Under the pieces are notes generated by a model that saw only the letters and a list, made by a program, of their open reading frames with translations, did no database searches and was not told the DNA's origin. A stretch of DNA of 7,821 nt from Thiobacillaceae bacterium (lineage in GTDB: Bacteria > Pseudomonadota > Gammaproteobacteria > Burkholderiales > Thiobacillaceae): positions 1 to 7,821 of the forward strand of contig JAHENE010000073.1 in assembly GCA_024643305.1 (NCBI GenBank), in the 5' to 3' direction. This document shows, in pieces, positions 1 through 7,358 of the stretch (positions within the stretch are counted from its first letter, which is position 1; every line of letters starts with the position of its first letter). The translations under genes and the position numbers were made by a program.

Positions 1-1327
<1,327 letters not shown>

Positions 1328-3085
1328 TTAAGTTGTCTTATCGACCGGTTTTACGCTGATCGGGATATCCTCCAACCCTGAACTCGCGACTGGTTCATCC
1401 GACCCTTTGTCCGGATCGGGGCCCTTCAAACGTTCCCGGCGTTTGCGTTTTTCGACCAGCGGTGAGCATTTGCGGTTGTTGTAATAGGTCACCTGGCAGT
1501 CAAGGCAATGGTGACATTCGTTGATGACAATCTCACCCGTGGGACGGATGGCCTGGACCTCGCATTCAACCGCACACACCTGACACGGCTTGCCGCATTC
1601 CTTGCGCCTGCGCAGCCACTCAAAGGTGTGGAAGCGCCCGGGAATGATCAGTGCGGCACCGAGCGGGCAGATGTATTTACAGTAGAACTTCCGGTTAAAG
1701 GCTGCAAGAGCGATGATGCCCAGGGCAAACGCAATGTACCCCCACTCGCGTTGAAAGCGTAACGTGATGGCTGTTTTGAATGGTTCGATTTCAGCCGCCT
1801 TGATCGCCCAACTCATGGATTGCAGGGACAGGCCGAACAGTGCAAGAAGAATGACGACTTTAAGCGCCAGCAAGCGCTCATGCACCATATGGGGAATGTC
1901 GAAATAAGGAAGTTTCAGTTTGCGTGCGAGTTTGAAGGTCAGTTCCTGCAAGGCACCGAATGGGCATAGCCATCCGCAGTAAACGCCCCGGCCCCACAGC
2001 AAAAGCGTGACGGCCACAAAGGACCATAACAGGAAAAGCATGGGATCAATGAGAAAGGTATCCCAGCTGAACTGATGCATGACCGCTTTCATAAAGGTCA
2101 GTACATTGATAATGGACAACTGACCCAAGCCATACCAGCCGATGAAGAACAGGGTGTAGATGAGAAATCCCAGGCGAACACGGACCAGCAGTAGAGGATG
2201 TCGAGCCAGGTAATCCTGGAACAGCAAGATATTGGTGAGCAGGATCAAACCCGTTAGCAGCAAGGCGATTTCCAGCTTGCGCTGAGACCAAAGGATGACC
2301 CACAAGGGTTCTTCGTCATCCGTTTCGCTTGCGAATATGGGAAGAGCGGGGGCGGGGGCTGCAGTGAGCGGTGTGTGGCTGAGAGCCGCGTTCGTCGTTG
2401 GAGGAGAAGGCGGAGATGTTGTCTTCGAAACCGGCCTCGGCGCCGTTTTCGCAGAGGTTTTCGGTAGCGATGATATCGGCTCTCGCATTGTCGCGGTAAT
2501 TGATGTAGTCGGTTGGGCTCCAGTCTCTGCAGATTGGATGCCGCGTGACTCCGCCACCATTCTGACCGCGCGTGTGATGGTGGCGTTGACCACCATGATG
2601 GTAATGGTGGCGCCGGAGATCGCATCGACTGTCGCATAGCCTTCGCGTTGGCCGCCCACGATGATGCGGCCGCTTGTTGGCTTGCCACGATACTGATCGA
2701 CGTACTTCGCCAATCGTTCTTCGCTCACCCCGGCTGCGAGTATCGGTTCTTCATGATGGACGATACGCGCGCCCATGATGCGCCCGCTGGTATCAATGCC
2801 CACCAGCACGTTGATTGGCTGGCCGGAATAAGCCGGGATTCTCACCATGTCGCCAGTGAGAAATGCATAGCCGATCAATTGATTGTTTTGATAGACAGGT
2901 GCGGCGGGTGGGGTGCCCTCAGTTTCACCAAACCGATCAGCGGTAGGAAACAGGGAATGCACCTGGGGATAAATGCCGGAAATGTCCGCGAAGGCTGCTG
3001 GCATCGTGACAAACAGGAGCAGCAAGCAGAGTAGCGTCCTCAAGGCAGGGCGCGGGTTACATTTTCTAATGGACTTCTCCAGCAT
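1328..3085 (-). CDS. nirI: NosR/NirI-family FMN-binding membrane polyferredoxin, probable NirI
   Basis: Membrane flavo-iron-sulfur protein of the family needed for expression or activity of denitrification reductases, thought to pass electrons across the membrane. Numbered on the longest frame (604 residues, TTG at 3142): signal peptide about 21-52 ending AFA; FMN-binding domain about 80-200 with SGAT at 176-179, where Thr179 is the expected flavinylation site; a Pro/Thr/Ser/Ala-rich linker about 205-268; membrane helices from about 288; CX3CP motifs CGWLCP (389-394) and CKYICP (488-493); then two ferredoxin-like clusters, Cys516/520/523/527 and Cys543/546/549/559. The tail is highly charged. 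I call it NirI rather than NosR because it precedes nirS codirectionally and no nos gene is visible. Start uncertain: ATGs at 3139, 3109 and 3085 all lack good ribosome sites. The last gives a normal 33-residue signal peptide and is used here. Confidence 0.85.
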   Translation of the reverse strand: MLEKSIRKCNPRPALRTLLCLLLLFVTMPAAFADISGIYPQVHSLFPTADRFGETEGTPPAAPVYQNNQLIGYAFLTGDMVRIPAYSGQPINVLVGIDTSGRIMGARIVHHEEPILAAGVSEERLAKYVDQYRGKPTSGRIIVGGQREGYATVDAISGATITIMVVNATITRAVRMVAESRGIQSAETGAQPTTSITATMREPISSLPKTSAKTAPRPVSKTTSPPSPPTTNAALSHTPLTAAPAPALPIFASETDDEEPLWVILWSQRKLEIALLLTGLILLTNILLFQDYLARHPLLLVRVRLGFLIYTLFFIGWYGLGQLSIINVLTFMKAVMHQFSWDTFLIDPMLFLLWSFVAVTLLLWGRGVYCGWLCPFGALQELTFKLARKLKLPYFDIPHMVHERLLALKVVILLALFGLSLQSMSWAIKAAEIEPFKTAITLRFQREWGYIAFALGIIALAAFNRKFYCKYICPLGAALIIPGRFHTFEWLRRRKECGKPCQVCAVECEVQAIRPTGEIVINECHHCLDCQVTYYNNRKCSPLVEKRKRRERLKGPDPDKGSDEPVASSGLEDIPISVKPVDKTT

Positions 3086-3191
3086 TGTGTTTATTTTTTG
3101 TACTCGCATCGAGTCAGGACAGCCGAAAATCGGCAGCATCAATACTCGGAGTTTTCCATGCGCGATTGACTAGTAAAATCCCTACAATAGG

Positions 3192-3241
3192 TTTAGGCCA
3201 AATTAGTGGAAATGCTAAGCCAGCTGTTGAGCACATATCAA
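3192..3241 (-). promoter_or_regulatory. Possible FNR-type promoter of nirI, imperfect box
   Basis: On the minus strand, TTGATATGTGCTCAA (3241-3227) has TTGAT and TCAA arms but 15 bases instead of 14, one more than the standard spacing. A -10-like TAATTT (3205-3200) lies about 31.5 bases from its centre, the same geometry as at nirS. The following TTGGCCTAAA (3201-3192) is identical to a sequence in the same position at nirS. The extra spacer base may weaken or abolish binding, so this is tentative. Confidence 0.4.
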
Positions 3242-3395
3242 ACGATCCAATAGGGAGCAGGGGCGACTCGCACCGCAGGTGTCGACTGGCTTGCCGAACA
3301 CAGCACAGGGCGGGCCTTGCTTTTCAAGGTAGGCCTGAATGGACCAGACTGGATAAAAGCCATTCTCATTTTCTTGCGATATCAATTGCCATGCA

Positions 3396-3428
3396 TTGAT
3401 TTAGATCAACCCCCCTTTTCTTTATACT
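3396..3428 (+). promoter_or_regulatory. Perfect FNR/Dnr box and -10 of the regulator gene
   Basis: TTGATTTAGATCAA at 3396-3409 matches the TTGAT-N4-ATCAA consensus exactly. The best -10 is TATACT at 3423-3428. Their centres are only 23 bases apart, so the box would sit near -32, over the -35 region, rather than at the activating -41.5. This suits autorepression or an unusual promoter. Transcription would begin near the ATG at 3435, giving a leaderless or nearly leaderless mRNA, in keeping with the lack of a ribosome site. Confidence 0.65.
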
Positions 3429-3434
3429 TCAAGC

Positions 3435-4112
3435 ATGGAAATAAGCATTCTAGACAAAGAACAACTCAAAACCGGCTATCTTCTGGCAGCGTTGGGGGAA
3501 TCTGAATTCGATGCGGTAGTGGCGCATGGCACCATACGCGTCCTCGCGCCGGGAGAGCGCCTGTTTGATCAGGGCGATCCCTGTACGCATTTCTTCTGTG
3601 TCCTGTCGGGTATCGTCAAGCTGTGCCGGGTGGCGCCCAGCGGCGAAGAAAAGGTGATGGATCTGGTTCGGAAGGGACACTATTTTGCTGAAGCGGTGAT
3701 GTTCATGGGCGGTCGGTATCCCGTCCACGCCCGCGCTCTGGAAGTGACCCGATTGGCCGCGTTGGAAAACCAGCATTTTCTTGGGCTATTGCGGGGTAAT
3801 GGAGACCTGTGCCTGCGAATGCTGTCGTCCATGAGCCAGCGCGTGCACGGGCTAATCAACGAGATCGACCACCTGACACTGCACAGCAGCGCACAGCGGG
3901 TGATTGGCTATTTGTTGGAGCAATTGCCACAAGGAGACGCCCCAGCCAGCGTGCGATTAATCGTACCCAAGCACATCATCGCCTCGCGCCTGGGTATACA
4001 ACCGGAAACGCTGTCCCGCGTTCTGGCCAAGCTGCGGGCCGAGCATCTGATTGACGTGCACGATGACACCATTCTTCTAAACGATGTTGAAGCAATGCGG
4101 CGTTTGAGTTGA
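3435..4112 (+). CDS. dnr: CRP/FNR-family regulator, Dnr/Nnr type
   Basis: Cytoplasmic transcription factor that in this family senses NO or low oxygen and activates denitrification genes. The 225 residues are the usual length. The cyclic-nucleotide-like beta-barrel spans about 15-120 (GERLFDQGDP at 40-49, then SGIVKLCR and FAEAVMFM), a dimer helix about 125-160, and a winged helix-turn-helix about 175-215. The recognition helix ETLSR (191-195) has the E..SR pattern that reads TTGAT half-sites, agreeing with the boxes in this window. The N-terminal cysteine cluster of true FNR is absent (first cysteine at 50), so oxygen sensing through a 4Fe-4S cluster is unlikely and the protein fits the Dnr/Nnr branch. 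Whether it binds heme cannot be read from the sequence. The start aligns with relatives, but only a weak AAG precedes it. It is probably cotranscribed with the patatin gene 13 bases downstream. Confidence 0.88.
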   Translation: MEISILDKEQLKTGYLLAALGESEFDAVVAHGTIRVLAPGERLFDQGDPCTHFFCVLSGIVKLCRVAPSGEEKVMDLVRKGHYFAEAVMFMGGRYPVHARALEVTRLAALENQHFLGLLRGNGDLCLRMLSSMSQRVHGLINEIDHLTLHSSAQRVIGYLLEQLPQGDAPASVRLIVPKHIIASRLGIQPETLSRVLAKLRAEHLIDVHDDTILLNDVEAMRRLS

Positions 4113-4125
4113 AAGGTAAATATTC

Positions 4126-4983
4126 ATGCGCCTTCTGCCCATACTACTGATCGCCGCGCTGCTTTCCTCGTGTTCGGCGCCACCTCCGGCGCCTACACCC
4201 AAGCCGCCAATCAAGATCGCCCTGGCCTTGGGCGGTGGAGCAGCGCGGGGATTCGCACACATTGGTGTGATCAAGGCACTGGAGGCACAGGGCATTGTGC
4301 CGGACATGGTGGTGGGCACCAGCGCGGGTTCCGTAGTGGGGGCGCTATACGCATCGGGCATGAGCGGCTTCGACCTGCAGTCGCTGGCCTTGGGGATGGA
4401 AGAGGATATGTTGTCGGACTGGACCTTGCCCAACCGGGGCGTGATAAAGGGCGAAGCACTGCAGGACTTCATCAACCAGAAGGTGAAAAACATTCCCATA
4501 CAGAAAATGGCTAAACCCCTGGGGGTGGTGGCTACCGATCTGCAAAGTGGCGAGAAGGTGCTCTTCCGCCAAGGCAATACGGGTATCGCCGTCCGTGCTT
4601 CGAGCGCCGTGCCGGGCGTGTTCCAACCCGTCGAGATTAGCGGTCGCGATTATGTGGACGGCGGTCTTACCTCACCGGTCCCGGCTCAATCCGCGCGTGC
4701 AATGGGTGCAAACTTCGTGATCGCCGTAGATATCTCCAACGTGAGTCGCCGGGAAAAAATCAGCGGAACCCTAGACGTGCTGCTGCAAACCTTCGCCATC
4801 ATGGGTCATGCCATCAGCCATCACGAACTGGAAGATGCGGACGTTGTGATCCGGCCGAAGACAGCGGCGGTAAGCAGCACCGATTTTGAGGACCGTCACC
4901 TCGCCATTCTGGAGGGGGAGAAGGCCGCAGCCGCGATCATGCCTGAGCTAAAGGCCCATCTTGCCAAGGCGCGTCAGCGATAG
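4126..4983 (+). CDS. Patatin-like phospholipase lipoprotein (RssA-like)
   Basis: Predicted serine acyl hydrolase of the bacterial patatin family. Residues 1-15 form a lipoprotein signal with lipobox LSSC and Cys16 as the lipid-bearing residue, followed by a Pro-rich spacer (18-28). The patatin core has the oxyanion loop GGGAARG (36-42), nucleophile elbow GTSAG with Ser66, and the catalytic-dyad Asp178 in DGG (178-180). Both catalytic residues are present, so it should be active, probably on phospholipid or lysophospholipid in the envelope. The 285 residues agree with RssA-type proteins; most RssA proteins lack a lipobox, so the lipoprotein signal points to periplasmic work. AAAGG nine bases before the ATG is a fair ribosome site. 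It lies 13 bases after the regulator gene with no terminator between them. Its stop touches the stop of nnrS. The true substrate is unknown. Confidence 0.88.
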   Translation: MRLLPILLIAALLSSCSAPPPAPTPKPPIKIALALGGGAARGFAHIGVIKALEAQGIVPDMVVGTSAGSVVGALYASGMSGFDLQSLALGMEEDMLSDWTLPNRGVIKGEALQDFINQKVKNIPIQKMAKPLGVVATDLQSGEKVLFRQGNTGIAVRASSAVPGVFQPVEISGRDYVDGGLTSPVPAQSARAMGANFVIAVDISNVSRREKISGTLDVLLQTFAIMGHAISHHELEDADVVIRPKTAAVSSTDFEDRHLAILEGEKAAAAIMPELKAHLAKARQR

Positions 4984-6192
4984 CTAACCTGGCTTACCAT
5001 CGATTCTGGGATGCCAGAGCATAGGCGCATAAACAATTGCAAAGGTGGCGAGGGCTGCCATCCACAAAATGCCGCCCAGCTGGTGCATCGTCGTTGTTTG
5101 GGCGGGCAGCAACAGAGGGCCAAACACACGCACGGCTGCTGCCAGATTTATAAGCGCGAAAGCCCATGGCATGATGGCTGCAGTTTGAAGTGGCCGACCG
5201 GTATGGCCGAGTGCGACGCGGGACATCATGCCGATTGTCAGTACGCCGATTGCTCCGGTGGCGTAGGCGTGAAGGGCAAGAAAAGGCGAAACCATGCCAG
5301 CGGCTGCCAACGCATCCAGCGCAAAGCCGATGACGATCCAGCCATAGCCCAGGTGCAGTACCCACAAGAGCGGCACTTCCCAGAGGCGTTTGGCCTGCCA
5401 CCCAGTCAGACGGACTGCATGCACGATTGCTGCCGCGGCAGCCAATGGGATGAGAAGGATCTTTGCCGCATTCCATTGATGAGAGATGATCGATACGGCG
5501 AGTACCGCAACGACGGTTGCAGGCGCTAGCCATTCCACGACCTGCCATTTGCGCGCAGTGGAATTGACTCTGCGTTCGGTGAAGTAGGGGATGACGCGCC
5601 CGCCCATGACGACGATGATGAGAACGATGAGATAAAGGGCGATGCTTAATCCGCTCAATGCATAGCCGGGGGCCTGATTCAGCAGGCCGTATTGGACCAG
5701 GCAGTTCGCAATCCACATGACCAGCAGCATGATGGGGAAGGGGTAATTGCGTGCCTGCTTCACTTTAAAAACCGGACGTGCCACCACAACTGCAATTGCC
5801 GGCAGGAACAGCAGATCGACGATGGCCGCAGCAAAGTAGGGTAATCCCGGCACATAGGGCAACACACGACCAGCCAGCCATAACGCGAACAATGCCTGAA
5901 GTTGGCCACCCTTGGGCATGGCGACACCGGTCCAGTTTTGTGTTGCAGTCAGCAGAAACCCTGCAATGACTGCAATGGCGTAGCCAAAGAGCATTTCGTG
6001 CCCATGCCAGGCAACGGGGGGCAAGTCGGCTGGCGTTTGCAGCCAAGCTTGCAGCGTGCCCAGCCACACACCCATGAAAGCCGCGCCGAAAACACCAGCG
6101 GCCAGAAAGAAGGGCCGGAAGCCCAGGTCAAACAGGGCAAAGCCTTTGGGCGGTGTTTTGTGACCGGGCTCTTCAAGCGTGAGCAATGCCAT
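4984..6192 (-). CDS. nnrS: NnrS family heme- and copper-type membrane protein
   Basis: Polytopic inner-membrane protein of the NnrS family, which in characterised bacteria contains heme and copper and protects against nitrosative stress during denitrification. The 402 residues are the normal length, with about 12 hydrophobic segments. Family-typical features are FALFDLGFRPFFL (18-30), WHGHEMLFGY (62-71) with His63 and His65, GGRVIPYFT (197-205), and His308 in LALHAYATGAIG with GHTGRP (329-334); the histidines are likely metal or heme ligands. Only a weak GAAAG precedes the ATG. Just 14 bases separate the ATG from the T run of a strong terminator, so there is no room for a promoter of its own after the terminator. 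Expression should depend on readthrough from the FNR-type promoter near 6398. It converges on the patatin gene with no gap. Confidence 0.93.
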   Translation of the reverse strand: MALLTLEEPGHKTPPKGFALFDLGFRPFFLAAGVFGAAFMGVWLGTLQAWLQTPADLPPVAWHGHEMLFGYAIAVIAGFLLTATQNWTGVAMPKGGQLQALFALWLAGRVLPYVPGLPYFAAAIVDLLFLPAIAVVVARPVFKVKQARNYPFPIMLLVMWIANCLVQYGLLNQAPGYALSGLSIALYLIVLIIVVMGGRVIPYFTERRVNSTARKWQVVEWLAPATVVAVLAVSIISHQWNAAKILLIPLAAAAAIVHAVRLTGWQAKRLWEVPLLWVLHLGYGWIVIGFALDALAAAGMVSPFLALHAYATGAIGVLTIGMMSRVALGHTGRPLQTAAIMPWAFALINLAAAVRVFGPLLLPAQTTTMHQLGGILWMAALATFAIVYAPMLWHPRIDGKPG

Positions 6193-6206
6193 GATGAAGC
6201 ACTTTC

Positions 6207-6234
6207 AAAAAAAGGCCGGGAACGCGTCCCGGCC
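6207..6234 (-). terminator. Strong intrinsic terminator just upstream of nnrS
   Basis: On the minus strand a perfect 8-bp stem, GGCCGGGA with TCCCGGCC and a 5-base loop (6234-6214), is followed by seven T residues (6213-6207). The form is textbook rho-independent. The strand is set by the T run: read on plus, the stem is preceded by A residues and followed by none. It lies 14 bases before the nnrS ATG, in the same direction, and so should act as an attenuator or as the end of a small RNA. Confidence 0.85.
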
Positions 6235-6398
6235 AGCACGGAGGAGCCCGATGGGCTACAGCAATCAGGCAGCGTCGGAGCGGCTTCTTCTTGCACGGAA
6301 GCAACCCGGGCTTCGCACGATCGGGTGGTGAACAGATACCACATCAGCTGAACGATGCCGCCAGCGAACATTCAGTCGAACATCTTGCGCCAGTAGTT
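6207..6398 (-). ncRNA. Predicted nnrS leader RNA or small RNA under FNR/Dnr control
   Basis: Predicted transcript of about 190 nt between the FNR-type start (near 6398) and the terminator. No frame gives a convincing small protein with a ribosome site and a stop before the terminator; a three-codon MFD frame (near 6383) is the only short closed ATG frame I noted. Visible hairpins on the minus strand are GTGGT/ACCAC (6342-6325), a 5-bp AGCCC/GGGCT stem with a 3-base loop (6257-6245), and the terminator. A second AGCCC (within CCCGGG, about 6305-6312) could compete for GGGCT or pair with the 5' arm of the terminator, a possible but weak antiterminator. Between the last two hairpins lies CTCCTCC (6246-6240), complementary to ribosome sites. 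The existence of this RNA is inferred from promoter and terminator only. Confidence 0.5.
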
Positions 6399-6405
6399 GT
6401 TTTGA

Positions 6406-6446
6406 ATTTTATGGTTCACGCCAGAAAACTCATTGATCTAAATCAA
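6406..6446 (-). promoter_or_regulatory. FNR/Dnr-activated promoter for the nnrS leader
   Basis: TTGATCTAAATCAA at 6433-6446 (plus strand) is a perfect TTGAT-N4-ATCAA box. Read on minus it is the same 14 bases as the box before the regulator gene. A -10 TAAAAT lies at 6411-6406 on minus. Box-to-minus-10 distance is 31 bases centre to centre, close to the 32 expected of a class II site. Transcription should start near 6398. On the plus strand no -10 lies at the matching distance, so the site probably serves only nnrS. Confidence 0.78.
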
Positions 6447-6602
6447 GCCAGGTGTTCTTGGTTTGATGGAACTGCGTTGTCAAACACCGAAGATAAATAT
6501 TTTCCCGTGGAACGGGCAGGACAGCAGGTTTATCAGTGGTTGCTTAAATGGCGTAAACGGCAGGATTTGCGTGCTAAACTCGGTCTCAAATGAGTGGAGA
6601 GG
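6447..6602. other. Intergenic region before flhB
   Basis: About 155 bases between the nnrS promoter and flhB. I see no sigma-28 or sigma-54 (GG-N10-GC) flagellar promoter. A TTGTCA (6477-6482) with TATTTT (6498-6503), spacer 15, is a poor sigma-70 candidate for flhB. No gene is supported. Confidence 0.4.
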
Positions 6603-7358
6603 ATGGCTGAGGAAAGCAATTATTCCCGTACCGAGCCGGCCAGTGAACGGCGTCTTGCCCTGGCAAGGGCAGAGGGACGTGTTCCCCGTTCAAATGAGTT
6701 GTCTTCCTTGATGGTGCTGGGTGTAATGGCTTCTGGCTTGGCGATCTGGGGTGTACATCTGTTTGATGGGCTTCAACAACTCTTCGCCGAGCATTTCCGC
6801 ACCGTTGCACAGTCCACGCCAGATTCTGTATTCAAACTCATTCAAATGAGCGCGATCGAAATATTCCCGTTTCTTCTTGGCCTGTTTGCGGCCGCACTGG
6901 TCGCGCCCTTGCTTTTGTCCGGCTGGGTATTTGCGCCCGGTGTCATGGAGTTTCGCGGTGAGCGGCTAAGCCTTTTGACTTTCATCAAGCGTTTGTTTTC
7001 GGCAAATGGCCTGTTCGATGTTTTCAAGTCTGTTTTGAAAATTACCGTGCTGGGGCTGCTTCTGTCTGGTTTTTACCGTACGAATCTGGAAGGTTTTGCT
7101 GCGCTTGCCATCATGCCCCTGCACGACGCCGTAGCTGCTGCCGGCAACCTGCTGGTAAAGGGACTGCTTTGGATGTTGGCAGCGGTGCTGCTGACGGCAC
7201 TGCTGGATGCGCCCTGGCAATGGTGGCATTACCTGAGAAGCATGGCCATGTCGCGTGCCGAGGTGCTGGCCGAAGCGCGCGAAGCAGAGGGTAGTCCGGA
7301 ACTCAAGGCGCGAATTCGTGCACGCCAGCATGGCACGCGACAGGAGGCGGCTGAATGA
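6603..7358 (+). CDS. flhB: Short FlhB lacking the cytoplasmic autocleavage domain
   Basis: Inner-membrane component of the flagellar type III export gate. The start MAEES..TEPASERRL is typical, so I use the ATG at 6603 rather than a GTG at 6594; GAGAGG precedes it at short spacing. Four membrane helices lie at about 33-52, 88-110, 140-157 and 183-203, with the usual GVMEF.GERLS and TFIKRLFSANGLFDVFKSVLK between helices 2 and 3. The cytoplasmic linker starts normally (MSRAEVLAEAREAEGSPELKARIR, about 216-239) but the protein ends at 251, roughly 15-20 residues before the NPTH cleavage motif. The whole C-terminal domain that FlhB uses to switch export substrates is missing; typical FlhB is 350-380 residues. 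The stop overlaps the flhA start (ATGA), so no remnant of the missing part can follow. The gate function may remain; switching would need another protein. Confidence 0.9.
   Translation: MAEESNYSRTEPASERRLALARAEGRVPRSNELSSLMVLGVMASGLAIWGVHLFDGLQQLFAEHFRTVAQSTPDSVFKLIQMSAIEIFPFLLGLFAAALVAPLLLSGWVFAPGVMEFRGERLSLLTFIKRLFSANGLFDVFKSVLKITVLGLLLSGFYRTNLEGFAALAIMPLHDAVAAAGNLLVKGLLWMLAAVLLTALLDAPWQWWHYLRSMAMSRAEVLAEAREAEGSPELKARIRARQHGTRQEAAE

Larger units (their letters stand above)
3143..3434. other. Divergent intergenic region between nirI and the regulator gene
   Basis: About 290 bases between divergent genes. The left part holds the possible nirI promoter and the right end holds the regulator's box and -10. 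An inverted repeat ATCAAT/ATTGAT (3381-3386 and 3395-3400, 8 bases between) overlaps the left arm of the box and could offer an extra half-site. Roughly 3242-3380 is GC-rich sequence in which I see no gene, RNA or motif. Confidence 0.6.

Noticed and set aside
1328..3085. Calling the membrane polyferredoxin NosR
   Set aside because: The family is shared, but the short length, the position directly before nirS and the absence of nos genes favour NirI; NosR cannot be fully excluded without a tree.
5949..6371. Minus-strand frame starting MFAGGIVQLMWYLF upstream of nnrS
   Set aside because: The first residues look membrane-like, but the frame has no ribosome site, runs through the terminator and continues out of frame into nnrS, with low-complexity sequence after about residue 18.
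6477..6503. TTGTCA / TATTTT as an flhB promoter
   Set aside because: The spacer is 15 bases and the -10 matches only 4 of 6, which is near chance in an AT-rich stretch.
6291..6593. Plus-strand frame of 100 codons ending just before flhB
   Set aside because: It crosses the nnrS leader and FNR box antisense and has no recognisable domain. Its end (YQWLLKWRKRQDLRAKLGLK) is protein-like but lacks a ribosome site or other support.
6594..6602. GTG start for flhB three codons upstream
   Set aside because: The ATG at 6603 gives the family-typical MAEES start, and GAGAGG lies between the two candidates.
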